Source: Foetidibacter luteolus
Lineage (GTDB): Bacteria > Bacteroidota > Bacteroidia > Chitinophagales > Chitinophagaceae
NCBI RefSeq assembly: GCF_009650435.1
Contig: NZ_VVIP01000003.1
Span: forward strand, 11,238-75,237
DNA: 64,000 bases
Direction: 5' to 3'
Under the pieces are notes generated by a model. That model saw nothing but the letters and a program-made list of their open reading frames with translations, searched no databases and was not told the origin of the DNA. Position numbers and translations under genes: made by a program. Shown one piece after another: positions 54,952-63,492 of the stretch (its first letter is position 1; the number at the start of each line of letters is the position of its first letter).

Positions 54952-56169
54952 CTAATTTGCCCCGGTAATAAAATCATTAATTGCTTCAATGTAATAGCAG
55001 CCTGGCTGGTGTTGCGTACGCATTTTAACTGCCATGTTGTTTACCACTTTTTGTATGCTGGCAATGCCCGCATTTTCAGCAACACCACAGTTGGCAGATA
55101 CAGACAAGAACAGGCTGCACTGCTGCATATCCGTAAGTTTTTGCTTGATGGCCTTTAGTGCAGGAACATTCCTGCGCATGGTGTACCATTCTGCAAATTC
55201 AGCAGTATGTTCCGCTATAATAGCTTTCGCAGCCGGAACCTCAGCCATACGGTTTTGCAAGGTGGCGTCATTAATCATGGAAAGGTCATCAACATTTACC
55301 AGTTGAATGCCTGGCAGCTCTTTGGAGAGAGGGTCAATATTGTAAGGAATAGATAGGTCTATCAATATTTTATCACCACAACCGGCTATATCTTCTTTCA
55401 TAACCACAGGCTGTTCCGCGTTGGTAGCTACGATTATCACATCTGCCTCTTTTACCAGTTGGGCTTTTTCGTTAAAACCGGCATAACGCAGGTTTAAAGA
55501 AGTAGCCAGTTCTGCCGCTTTGTCTTCTGTACGGTTAATAAGGGTAATGTTATTCGTCCCAAGATAATCCACCAGGTTGCGGCAGGTATTGCGGCCAATT
55601 TTGCCTGTACCCAGCAGCACAATCTTTTTGTCTTTGGCGCCGGTAAGGGTTTGGCGCAGGTATTGAACGGCGGCAAAAGAAACAGATACAGTGCCGCTGC
55701 TTAAATGGGTTTGAGATTTAATGGCTTTAGAAGACTGTAGCGCTACATTGGTAAGGCGCTCTAAAAAAGTTCCGATAAAATCATGTTCCCTCGCAAACTT
55801 AACCGCCTGTTTTAGCTGGCCCACAATTTCATAATCACCCAAAATCTGGGAGTCTAAACCCGCCGCTACATTAAACAGGTGCTCCACCGCCGCCCAGCCG
55901 TGCTTCACATACGACAAACGTTGAAAAGTTTCTATATCGCCGGCTGTTTCGCTGCAAAGCAATTGCACCAGTTCTTTGGCAGAGCCGGCAACCCCATAAA
56001 TTTCGGTGCGGTTGCAGGTACTTAAAACAAAAAATTCCTGGATATTACTGTGCGAGGCCTTCTGCAAAAGAGATGTATAGTGTTCATTACCAATGGCAAA
56101 ATCCCCACGTACGGAGGCGTCTGTCTTTTTATAGTTAATCCCTGCTATATAAAACTGGTTAATATTCAT
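54952..56169 (-). CDS. hemA: Glutamyl-tRNA reductase
   Basis: A 405-residue enzyme reducing glutamyl-tRNA to glutamate-1-semialdehyde, the first committed step of the C5 heme route. The catalytic Cys is in LSTCNRTEIYG, HLFNVAAGLDSQILGD follows, and the NADPH domain has VLLGTGKIGRNTCR. The C-terminal helical dimerisation part is shorter than in E. coli. It is the first gene of the minus-strand heme run, with a TACTTTTG promoter box 29 bp upstream, so it probably sets expression of the downstream genes. Confidence 0.94.
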   Translation of the reverse strand: MNINQFYIAGINYKKTDASVRGDFAIGNEHYTSLLQKASHSNIQEFFVLSTCNRTEIYGVAGSAKELVQLLCSETAGDIETFQRLSYVKHGWAAVEHLFNVAAGLDSQILGDYEIVGQLKQAVKFAREHDFIGTFLERLTNVALQSSKAIKSQTHLSSGTVSVSFAAVQYLRQTLTGAKDKKIVLLGTGKIGRNTCRNLVDYLGTNNITLINRTEDKAAELATSLNLRYAGFNEKAQLVKEADVIIVATNAEQPVVMKEDIAGCGDKILIDLSIPYNIDPLSKELPGIQLVNVDDLSMINDATLQNRMAEVPAAKAIIAEHTAEFAEWYTMRRNVPALKAIKQKLTDMQQCSLFLSVSANCGVAENAGIASIQKVVNNMAVKMRTQHQPGCYYIEAINDFITGAN

Positions 56170-56198
56170 TCGTCTGTATCGTCAGTAATATGGATACG

Positions 56199-56206
56199 CA
56201 AAAGTA
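56199..56206 (-). promoter_or_regulatory. Promoter -7 box (TACTTTTG) of the heme gene run
   Basis: On the minus strand TACTTTTG matches TAnnTTTG and ends 29 bp before the hemA ATG. No clear -33 element is visible. Confidence 0.45.
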
Positions 56207-56314
56207 CTCGCATCGCTCAGGTGAAGAAAAGGTTTTTTGTCATTCAAATGTCATTTCTGTTGTGTGTCTGCTGCTTCGTTTCTTTACATCGGGCTAACAG
56301 CCCTTAGCTTTTTT

Positions 56315-56404
56315 GGATACCAGCAATATATTTTCATGGCATCATCGTTGCGTCGCAAGCACTTCATCGTTCGGTTTTTTGTGGCATCTTTTCAGACCCG
56401 GGTA
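56315..56404 (+). repeat. Family C repeat, copy C4
   Basis: GGATACCAGCAATATA, TTCATGGCATCATCG, TTGCGTCGCAAGC, CTTTTCAGACCCGGGTAG. It belongs to a 474-bp gap between hemA and hemH that consists almost wholly of repeats. Confidence 0.78.
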
Positions 56405-56407
56405 GAG

Positions 56408-56600
56408 AATACCGAACAAGGAACAAGGAATGTTGAATGAAGAAGGAATGCCCACCACTCGCCATTTACCTCTACCCACTCGCTTTGCCCCACTCACCAT
56501 TTTAATATCGAACAAGGAACAAGGAATGTTGAATTACGAAGTAAAAGCCCCCCACTCACCACTCACTATTCACTACTCACCCCTCATCACTCACCACAAA
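56408..56600. repeat. Mosaic of GAACAAGGAATGTTGAA words and family D units (D7)
   Basis: ACAAGGAACAAGGAATGTTG occurs twice (about 56416 and 56515). Between and after them are D units such as CCACTCACCACTCACTATTC and GCCATTTACC (56459-56500 and 56548-56600). No open frame or other signal was found. Confidence 0.7.
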
Positions 56601-56614
56601 TAAACTTCAACGCT

Positions 56615-56622
56615 TAGCTTTG
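56615..56622 (+). promoter_or_regulatory. Promoter -7 box (TAGCTTTG) of hemH
   Basis: TAGCTTTG matches TAnnTTTG and ends 21 bp before the hemH ATG. Confidence 0.55.
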
Positions 56623-56643
56623 CACAACTGTAAAACGAATGAA

Positions 56644-57681
56644 ATGGCAAAAAGAGGCATCGTACTGATGAACCTGGGCTCTCCTGATTCAACTGAAACA
56701 AAAGATGTAAAGCGTTACCTGGACGAATTTTTAATGGATGAAAGGGTGATTGACAAGCCTTACCTGTTGCGGGCACTGCTGGTTAAGGGCATTATTACGC
56801 CGTTTAGGGCGGCAAAAAGTGCCGAAGCCTACAAAACCATCTGGTGGAAAGAGGGCTCCCCGTTAATTGAGTTGACCCGACGTTTGCAAAAAGCCGTTCA
56901 GCAAAACTTTGAAGAACCTGTTGAAATAGCCATGCGGTATGGCAACCCCACGCCAAAGGCAGCATATGACAAGCTGATAAAAGAGCACCCCGGCATTGAA
57001 GAAGTAATACTGTTTCCTTTATACCCGCATTATGCCATGAGCAGCTACGAAACAGCGGTGCAATACATGAAACAGGTGCATGCCAAATACAAATACCCCT
57101 TTAAGTTAACAACGGTAGCCGCTTATTACAATAACGCGGATTATATAAATGCCCTTGCAGAAAGCATGAAGCCTTATATAGCAAAGCCTCACGACCACAT
57201 CCTGTTCAGCTATCACGGCATCCCTGCAAGGCACCTCGTTAAAACAGATCCTACCAAAAGCCATTGCCTGCAATCGGCCAATTGCTGCAATTTGCCTTCT
57301 CCCGCACATGCGTACTGTTACAGGCACCAGGTGTTTGAAACTACAAAGCTGGTCACTGAACAACTCGGCATATCAAAAGATAAATACAGCATTTCGTTTC
57401 AGTCAAGGCTTGGCAAAGGCTGGCTGGAACCTTTTACAGATATACGCCTTGAGCTGATGCCAAAAGAAGGCATCAGGAACCTGTTGATTCTTTGCCCGGC
57501 ATTTGTAAGCGATTGCCTGGAAACACTGGAGGAAATTGCCGAACGCGGTAAAGAAACATTCCTGGAAGCTGGCGGCGAACAATACGAAATGATACCGTGT
57601 ATGAATGTGCAGCCTTTATGGGTAAGGGCGGTAACCAAACTTATTCAGCAAAAAATACAGCCTGCTGCGCTTAACGCGTAA
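56644..57681 (+). CDS. hemH: Ferrochelatase
   Basis: A 345-residue enzyme inserting Fe2+ into the porphyrin, the last heme step. GIVLMNLGSPDS opens it, the metal-binding His is in ILFSYHGIPARHL, and the catalytic Glu region is SFQSRLGKGWLEPFTD. A cysteine-rich stretch (HCLQSANCC, AYCYRHQ) lies between, as in many Bacteroidota ferrochelatases. It is transcribed divergently from hemA with its own promoter box, and is followed by hemJ after 44 bp. Confidence 0.94.
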   Translation: MAKRGIVLMNLGSPDSTETKDVKRYLDEFLMDERVIDKPYLLRALLVKGIITPFRAAKSAEAYKTIWWKEGSPLIELTRRLQKAVQQNFEEPVEIAMRYGNPTPKAAYDKLIKEHPGIEEVILFPLYPHYAMSSYETAVQYMKQVHAKYKYPFKLTTVAAYYNNADYINALAESMKPYIAKPHDHILFSYHGIPARHLVKTDPTKSHCLQSANCCNLPSPAHAYCYRHQVFETTKLVTEQLGISKDKYSISFQSRLGKGWLEPFTDIRLELMPKEGIRNLLILCPAFVSDCLETLEEIAERGKETFLEAGGEQYEMIPCMNVQPLWVRAVTKLIQQKIQPAALNA

Positions 57682-57725
57682 ACCATATTGCAAATAACTT
57701 ATCGCTATTAACCCGGCTAATCACC

Positions 57726-58274
57726 ATGTATTCTTATATAAAAGCCCTGCACATCATTTTTGTGGTAACCTGGTTTGCCGGCATGTTTTACATGCCACGG
57801 CTGTTTGTCTACAATACAGAAGCCGGAGAAAAAAATGAAGCGGAGCGCAACGTACTGAGGGCGCAGTTTAAAATGATGATGAAGCGCCTGTGGGTTGGTA
57901 TTACCTGGCCATCCGCGGTGCTTACCCTGGTATTCGGCCCTTGGGTAATGGTTAATGGCGGATGGGATAAAATGTTGTTTTCCCCCGATGGACAATGGCT
58001 GTTGATAAAGCTTGTTTTTGTTGTACTGCTGTATGTGTACCACTTTACGCTTAACAATATTTACAAACAGCAAATGAAGGATGTGTACAAATACACTTCC
58101 CAGCAACTGCGCATCTGGAACGAAGTAGCTACTATTTTCCTGGTGGCTATTGTAATGCTGGCCGTAGTTAAGCAAAGCATCAGTTTTGTTTGGGGCCTGG
58201 TAGGCCTGGTTGCTTTTATTATCCTGTTAATGAGCGCCATTAAAATTTACAAAGCCGTAAGGGCAAAAAAATAG
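57726..58274 (+). CDS. hemJ: Protoporphyrinogen oxidase HemJ
   Basis: A 182-residue membrane protein with about four to five spans. ALHIIFVVTWFAGMFYMPRL holds the conserved His and Arg of the HemJ (UPF0093) family, and LRIWNEVATIFLVAIVMLAV with VVK matches the second signature. HemJ oxidises protoporphyrinogen IX to protoporphyrin IX. Its place directly after hemH completes the pathway, as no HemG or HemY is seen in the window. It is probably in one operon with hemH. Confidence 0.88.
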   Translation: MYSYIKALHIIFVVTWFAGMFYMPRLFVYNTEAGEKNEAERNVLRAQFKMMMKRLWVGITWPSAVLTLVFGPWVMVNGGWDKMLFSPDGQWLLIKLVFVVLLYVYHFTLNNIYKQQMKDVYKYTSQQLRIWNEVATIFLVAIVMLAVVKQSISFVWGLVGLVAFIILLMSAIKIYKAVRAKK

Positions 58275-58303
58275 GCATCCCTATCTTTATACAAAAGCTA
58301 TAC

Positions 58304-59935
58304 ATGAGAATATTTGGCCTTTGCCTGGCTTTGTTGGCCGTTTCCTGCACTGCTAAAAAACAGGCGGATTTAATTATTCATAACGCTGTTGTTTATACTG
58401 TTGACAGTGCTTTTACCATTGCGCAGGCACTGGCCGTAAAGGATGGCAAAATTATAGCCGTAGGTAAAAGCGATAACATACTTGGCCAATACAATGCCGG
58501 TGAGGTAATTGATGCGCAGGGCAAACCGGTTTATCCGGGTTTTATTGATGCCCATGCCCATTTTGTGGGCTATGGCCAGTCGTTGTTCGCGGTGGATTTA
58601 TACGGCTGTACCGGTATGGATGAAATAATAGAGCGGGTTAAAAAGTTTGCTGGGGAACATCCCAACGAAGCATGGATAAGGGGCCGCGGCTGGGACCAGA
58701 ACAAATTTCCCAACAAAGCATATCCATCCAATGAAGCGTTGAACAAACTCTTTACTTCAACACCCGTTTTACTGGAAAGGGTAGATGGCCATGCGGCCAT
58801 TGCCAATGCCAAAGCACTGCAACTGGCGCAGGTAAAACCCAACCAGCAGTTAACCGGGGGAGAAATAGAAACAAAGAATGGCAGCTTAACAGGCATTCTT
58901 ATTGACAATGCCGTTGACCTGGTGGCTTCCAAAATTCCTGCTCCATCTAAAGCGGACTACGAAAAATGGCTGATGGCTGCCCAGGAAAAATGTTTTGCCC
59001 AAGGCTTAACTACTATTACAGACTGCGGCCTTAACTACGGCGATGTTGAAATGATAGATGCCCTGCAGAAAGAAGGGAAACTAAATATGCGCCTGTACGT
59101 AATGCTTAGCGATGATGCCCGCAATTTTGAACGTTATCTTTCCAAAGGCCCTTACAAAACAGACCGGCTTTTTGTAAAAGGCATTAAGGTATATGCGGAT
59201 GGCGCTCTTGGCAGCCGTGGCGCTTGTTTGCTGCAGCCATATAGCGACAGGCCGGGTTCCTATGGTTTTTTGCTGCGGGATAAAAACCATTACGATTCCC
59301 TGGCAGCAGCCCTTGCAAGTACAGAGTTTCAAATGTGTACACACGCTATTGGAGACAGTGCCAACCGCGCCATCCTGACCATTTACAACAAATACCTCAA
59401 TGGTAAAAATGATAAGCGCTGGCGTATAGAACATGCGCAGGTGGTAAACACCAGCGATTTTAATTTATTCGGCCCTGCTTCCATAATTCCTTCTGTGCAG
59501 CCAACGCATGCCACCAGCGATATGTACTGGGCTGCAGACAGGTTGGGCAACGAAAGAATAAAGGGCGCTTATGCCTACCGGCAACTGTTGCAACAAAATG
59601 GCTGGCTGCCGCTGGGCACAGATTTTCCTGTTGAAGATATTTCTCCCTTCAAAACTTTTCTTGCAGCCGTGTACAGACAGGATGCCAAAGGCTGGCCGGC
59701 CAACGGTTTTCAAACAGAAAACGCTTTAACCAAAGAAGACGCTTTAAAAGGCATGACTACCTGGGCAGCAAAAGCAGGTTTTCTTGAAAAAGAAGTGGGC
59801 AGCATAGAAGTTGGAAAAAAAGCCGATTTCATTATCCTGGATAAAGACCTGCTTACATCCAACGCCACAGAAATACTGGAAACTAAAGTAACTGCCACCT
59901 ATTCGGGAGGTAAAAAAGTTTATATGCTAAAGTAA
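58304..59935 (+). CDS. YtcJ-like metal-dependent amidohydrolase lipoprotein
   Basis: A 543-residue protein. The N-terminus MRIFGLCLALLAVSC ends in a lipobox, so it is probably a lipoprotein. The amidohydrolase barrel shows the metal ligands DAHAHF, HAIGDSANR and RIEHAQVV and the catalytic Asp in LGTDFPVEDISPF, with a C-terminal beta part GSIEVGKKADFIILDKD. YtcJ-like enzymes hydrolyse varied amides; the substrate is unknown. It starts 29 bp after hemJ and could share its transcript, although a TATCTTTA box at 58282 may serve it. Its end nearly meets the convergent gpsA. Confidence 0.85.
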   Translation: MRIFGLCLALLAVSCTAKKQADLIIHNAVVYTVDSAFTIAQALAVKDGKIIAVGKSDNILGQYNAGEVIDAQGKPVYPGFIDAHAHFVGYGQSLFAVDLYGCTGMDEIIERVKKFAGEHPNEAWIRGRGWDQNKFPNKAYPSNEALNKLFTSTPVLLERVDGHAAIANAKALQLAQVKPNQQLTGGEIETKNGSLTGILIDNAVDLVASKIPAPSKADYEKWLMAAQEKCFAQGLTTITDCGLNYGDVEMIDALQKEGKLNMRLYVMLSDDARNFERYLSKGPYKTDRLFVKGIKVYADGALGSRGACLLQPYSDRPGSYGFLLRDKNHYDSLAAALASTEFQMCTHAIGDSANRAILTIYNKYLNGKNDKRWRIEHAQVVNTSDFNLFGPASIIPSVQPTHATSDMYWAADRLGNERIKGAYAYRQLLQQNGWLPLGTDFPVEDISPFKTFLAAVYRQDAKGWPANGFQTENALTKEDALKGMTTWAAKAGFLEKEVGSIEVGKKADFIILDKDLLTSNATEILETKVTATYSGGKKVYMLK

Positions 59936-59936
59936 C

Positions 59937-60944
59937 TTACACCAGCACACGCTCTATTTCCTTAAAGCCTTCCATAGCGGGCAAATGGTCCCACAAAATC
60001 CGGTAGATAATGTTTAGCACAGGTATGGCAGCACCCACCGCTTCGTTGGTTTTAAACATGCAGCGGCTGGCATTGTACCCTTCAGCCACCATATTCAGTT
60101 CAAGCTGGGCCGCCTTAACGGAATAACCCTTGCCAATCATATTACCAAATGTGCGGTTGCGGCTGTACAGCGAGTAGCAGGTTACCAGCAAATCGCCCAG
60201 GTAGGCAGATGCGGCGTAGTTAATATGCTCTTTCTCTTCATCGTTATTGGCATGGTAAACCTTGCGTAAAAAGCCCACCATTTCATCGGCGCATTTGGCT
60301 ATGTATACACTCTGAAAATTATCGCCATATTCAAGCCCATGTGCAATACCGGCGCCCAGTGCATACACATTTTTTAGTACGGCCGCATACTGTACGCCAA
60401 TCACATCATGTGTTACTACTGTATTAATATAATCGGTAGTAAAATGTTCGGCAATTTCTGCAGCAGAAACTTCATCAACGCCGGCAAAAGTCAGGTACGA
60501 TAATTTTTCCGCCGCTACTTCTTCCGCATGGCAGGGGCCCAGCACCGCAAAGTAATTTTCCAGGTTAACATCAAACTCGTTAAACAGGTATTCATTCAGC
60601 AGCAGGTTACTGTCTGGCAAAATACCTTTTACGGCAGACAAAATTTTTTTTCCCTTAAAAGCATCCTTATTCAAACCGCTCAGCACATCATGCACAAAGG
60701 CCGATGGACAGGCAACAACCAACACATCACTTTGCTCTACAACATAACCGATGCTGCTGCTTATATCCAGCAGAGATGTATTAAAGTAGGCTGTGCTAAG
60801 GTAATGCGGGTTATGCTTGCGCTTGTGTATATGCGCTATGGTAGCATCGTTTCTTACCCACCACTTAATGCTGTGCATGTTATCTGTCAGCATCTTGGTT
60901 AAAGCGGTGGCCCAGCTTCCGCTGCCTATAATTCCAAATTGCAT
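59937..60944 (-). CDS. gpsA: NAD(P)H-dependent glycerol-3-phosphate dehydrogenase
   Basis: A 335-residue enzyme making glycerol-3-phosphate from dihydroxyacetone phosphate for phospholipids. GIIGSGSWATALTKML is the nucleotide motif, LSAVKGILPD and VLGPCHAEEVA follow, the catalytic lysine is in AVLKNVYALGAGIAHG, and GDLLVTCYSLYSRNRTFG is the substrate site. The ATG at 60944 begins the conserved N-terminus; ten earlier codons are open but unconserved. Confidence 0.93.
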   Translation of the reverse strand: MQFGIIGSGSWATALTKMLTDNMHSIKWWVRNDATIAHIHKRKHNPHYLSTAYFNTSLLDISSSIGYVVEQSDVLVVACPSAFVHDVLSGLNKDAFKGKKILSAVKGILPDSNLLLNEYLFNEFDVNLENYFAVLGPCHAEEVAAEKLSYLTFAGVDEVSAAEIAEHFTTDYINTVVTHDVIGVQYAAVLKNVYALGAGIAHGLEYGDNFQSVYIAKCADEMVGFLRKVYHANNDEEKEHINYAASAYLGDLLVTCYSLYSRNRTFGNMIGKGYSVKAAQLELNMVAEGYNASRCMFKTNEAVGAAIPVLNIIYRILWDHLPAMEGFKEIERVLV

Positions 60945-61023
60945 AATGGCAGGTTTAATTGTAACGGCAAACATACAAATAGTATGGCTTGCGTTTTAGT
61001 GCAAACGTTTTACGCGTAAATAG

Positions 61024-61115
61024 TTTTTATGGGCCGCCGGCCCATGCCCTTGCGGGTTCTTTTTATGAGCCCGGCCAAAGCACAGGCATGAGGCTTCCGT
61101 TGCGTCGCACTCTTA
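61024..61115 (-). repeat. Family B repeat, compound copy B9
   Basis: TTTTATGGGCCGCCGGCCCA, then TTTTTATGAGCCCGGC and CATGAGGCTTCCGTTGCGTC with GCACTCTT. It has the same doubled head as B5. It occupies the gpsA-serS divergent gap. Confidence 0.75.
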
Positions 61116-61237
61116 AGCGGTTAGATTCACTCTTCAGCTTTGCCCACCATATAACCTTTGTTTATGCCGCCTCCGGCGCCGGAAACTTTTCAGCCTGCAT
61201 TGCCGCAGTCTACATGTTGGGTTTGTATTTCACCTGT

Positions 61238-61245
61238 TATCTTTG
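61238..61245 (+). promoter_or_regulatory. Promoter of serS (TTG-N18-TATCTTTG)
   Basis: A -7 box TATCTTTG with a TTG at 61217-61219 18 bp upstream. The box ends 15 bp before the serS ATG, giving a very short leader. Confidence 0.6.
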
Positions 61246-61260
61246 CCGCAAACTTATTGT

Positions 61261-62532
61261 ATGTTACAGGTGAATGTTTTGCGGCAGAACACGGCATGGG
61301 CTAAAGAAAGGCTGGCTGTAAGAAATTTTAAACAGCCAGAGCTGGTAGATGAAATAGTGGCGCTGGATGATGAACGCAAAAAATTACAAACTGAGTTTGA
61401 TACTACACAGGCAAAAGTAAACAGTGCTTCAAAGGATATCGGCAAACTTATTGGACAGGGCAAAAAAGATGAAGCTGAAGAGCTGAAAGCCAATGTTGCC
61501 AGCTTTAAATCGCAAATAACAGGGCTTACAGAAAAAATGGCCGCGGTTGAAAAACAGTTGCAGGAGAAAATTGTAATGCTGCCCAACCTGCCATCAGAAA
61601 AAGTGCCGCCCGGCAAAACACCGGAAGATAATGTAGTGGTGCGTTCCGGTGGCGATATACCAGCGTTGTATGCCGGCGCTGTACCCCACTGGGACCTTAT
61701 TAAAAAACACAACCTGGTTGATTTTGAAACAGGCGCTAAAATTACCGGCAGCGGTTTTCCGTTGTATAAGGGCAAAGGTGCAAAGCTGCAGAGGGCGCTT
61801 ATACAATACTTTCTTGATTTTAATACTGCCGCCGGTTATACCGAGTTTATACCTCCTTTTATGGTAAATGAGCAGTCTGCCTACAGTACCGGCCAGTTAC
61901 CTGATAAAGAAGGGCAGATGTACCATGTAACGGAAGATAACCTGTATTTGATACCCACCGCCGAAGTACCGGTAACCAATATTTACCGGGATGAGATATT
62001 GAAAGAAGCCGACCTGCCACTGATGCTTACCGCCTATTCACCCTGTTTTAGAAGAGAGGCCGGTAGTTTTGGTAAGGAAGTGCGTGGCCTTAACCGTGTA
62101 CACCAGTTTGAAAAAGTAGAAATTATACAATTAGTACACCCCGAGAAAAGTTATGATGTGCTTGAGGAAATGGTGGCCCATGTAGAAAAGCTGGTGCAGA
62201 GCCTGGAGCTGCCTTACCGCATATTAAAACTCTGTGGCGGGGATATGGGCTTTACCAGTGCGCTTACCTACGATTTTGAAGTGTATAGTACGGCCCAGCA
62301 ACGCTGGCTGGAAGTGAGCAGTGTAAGCAACTTTGAAAACTACCAGGCCAACCGCATGAAATGCCGCTTTAAAGATGCCAATGGCAAAACCCAACTGGTG
62401 CATACGCTTAACGGAAGTTCGCTGGCATTGCCACGCATTTTTGCCAGCCTGCTGGAGAACAACCAAACAGAGCAGGGCATTGCCATACCCGTTGCGCTCC
62501 GGTCTTATTTTGGAGCTGACAGCATTAGTTGA
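61261..62532 (+). CDS. serS: Seryl-tRNA synthetase
   Basis: A 423-residue class II synthetase. The N-terminal part (LQVNVLRQNTAWAKERLAV to about residue 110) is the tRNA-binding coiled coil. Motif 2 is in SPCFRREAGSFGKEVRGLNR, with HQFEKVE following, and motif 3 in NGSSLALPRIFASLLEN. The in-frame TTG at 61243 lies in the promoter box, so the ATG at 61261 is the start. Repeat A9 follows the gene by 60 bp. Confidence 0.95.
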   Translation: MLQVNVLRQNTAWAKERLAVRNFKQPELVDEIVALDDERKKLQTEFDTTQAKVNSASKDIGKLIGQGKKDEAEELKANVASFKSQITGLTEKMAAVEKQLQEKIVMLPNLPSEKVPPGKTPEDNVVVRSGGDIPALYAGAVPHWDLIKKHNLVDFETGAKITGSGFPLYKGKGAKLQRALIQYFLDFNTAAGYTEFIPPFMVNEQSAYSTGQLPDKEGQMYHVTEDNLYLIPTAEVPVTNIYRDEILKEADLPLMLTAYSPCFRREAGSFGKEVRGLNRVHQFEKVEIIQLVHPEKSYDVLEEMVAHVEKLVQSLELPYRILKLCGGDMGFTSALTYDFEVYSTAQQRWLEVSSVSNFENYQANRMKCRFKDANGKTQLVHTLNGSSLALPRIFASLLENNQTEQGIAIPVALRSYFGADSIS

Positions 62533-62591
62533 TGGGTGCAGGCTGCCAGGCCTGAAAAATGGTGGCGAAAATATGCAGCAGGTTGCACCGC

Positions 62592-62699
62592 CGGGTGAGG
62601 GATTGCAGCGGCTACCCCGCTGAAGCCTTCGCAGCCCGGCTTTGTGGCGGAGTAATAGCGGAAAGCCCGACCCCTTGCGATAGCTTGGGGGCACCCCCT
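62592..62699 (-). repeat. Family A structured repeat, copy A9
   Basis: On the minus strand it runs from AGGGGGTGCCCCCAAGC to CTGCAATCCCTCACCCGG, followed by a CACC-N4-GGTG hairpin. The stem version is CTCCGC/GCGGGG. Confidence 0.9.
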
Positions 62700-62753
62700 G
62701 AAAAAATATGGTTTAAGTGCTTAACCAAAACTATTCTCTACACTTTATAAACC

Positions 62754-63182
62754 ATGAAAATGAAAAAAATAGTACTGCTTTTTGCATTGTTAACAAGCTT
62801 TCAGTTTTGTTTTTCGCAAACAGATGAACAAGAAGTGAGGGCGCTGCTGGCCAAACAGGTATCTGACTGGAACAACGGTGATATTGACGCTTTTATGGAA
62901 ACCTACTGGAAGAGCGACAGCCTGCGTTTTGTAAGCACCAAAGGTGCCACCTACGGCTGGCAAAACACGCTGGAACGTTACAAAAGAACCTATCCTGATA
63001 CCACGGTTATGGGCAAGCTTAAGTTTGACCTGCAATCAGTTGAGCAGCTATCTGCAGAATACTTTTTTGTGCTGGGCAAATGGCACCTTACAAGAAGCAT
63101 TGGCAATGTAGGTGGCTTTTATACTTTGCTGATAAGAAAGGTGAAAGGCAAATGGGTAATTGTTTGCGACCATACGAGTTAA
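62754..63182 (+). CDS. Exported NTF2-like (DUF4440/SnoaL-type) protein
   Basis: A 142-residue protein with a signal peptide (about residues 1-22, ending FCFSQ) and one NTF2-like domain: VRALLAKQVSDWNNGDIDAFMETYW, then LRFVSTKGATYGWQNTLERY and FYTLLIRKVKGKWVIVCDHTS. This is the DUF4440 pattern (ketosteroid-isomerase-like fold). The ligand or substrate is unknown. A second ATG lies two codons downstream. Confidence 0.75.
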   Translation: MKMKKIVLLFALLTSFQFCFSQTDEQEVRALLAKQVSDWNNGDIDAFMETYWKSDSLRFVSTKGATYGWQNTLERYKRTYPDTTVMGKLKFDLQSVEQLSAEYFFVLGKWHLTRSIGNVGGFYTLLIRKVKGKWVIVCDHTS

Positions 63183-63196
63183 AGAGGCGGATTGAT

Positions 63197-63448
63197 TTAA
63201 TTTTTGTCACTATCGGTTTCATCTCCGGCTTCAATGGGCTTAGTCCATAACCGGTACTCGTACCAAAGAAAAAGGCCCAGGCTTGTAACAAACCAAATGT
63301 AATAGATAATGTTACCGGTTTTTATTTTGCCCTCTACAAAAGCATAGCCGTACATAATGCCGGCTGTAGTGTTGCTGGCCATCCATAATAAGCCCACTGA
63401 TAAAGTCATTACGATTCTTCTGAGGTATTCTCTAACGCCCGGCTCCAT
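63197..63448 (-). CDS. Small two-span membrane protein
   Basis: An 83-residue protein with two membrane segments (IVMTLSVGLLWMASNTTAGI and IIYYIWFVTSLGLFLWY) and an acidic tail (EAGDETDSDKN). I do not recognise the family with certainty. A TACATTTG box ends 6 bp before the ATG, so the mRNA is probably leaderless. It is convergent with the NTF2-like gene. Confidence 0.6.
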   Translation of the reverse strand: MEPGVREYLRRIVMTLSVGLLWMASNTTAGIMYGYAFVEGKIKTGNIIYYIWFVTSLGLFLWYEYRLWTKPIEAGDETDSDKN

Positions 63449-63454
63449 AGTTGG

Positions 63455-63462
63455 CAAATGTA
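63455..63462 (-). promoter_or_regulatory. Promoter -7 box (TACATTTG) directly before the gene at 63448
   Basis: TACATTTG on the minus strand fits TAnnTTTG, with a TTG about 21 bp further upstream (63484-63486). Only 6 bp separate it from the ATG. Confidence 0.5.
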
Positions 63463-63492
63463 CGCATGCAGGCCGCCCGGCAGCAATAAACT

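Noticed and set aside
61243..61260. TTG start for serS (and TTG starts at 1253, 3070, 15638, 44549, 51084)
   Set aside because: A good ATG at the conserved N-terminus follows in each case, and several TTGs lie in promoter-like boxes.
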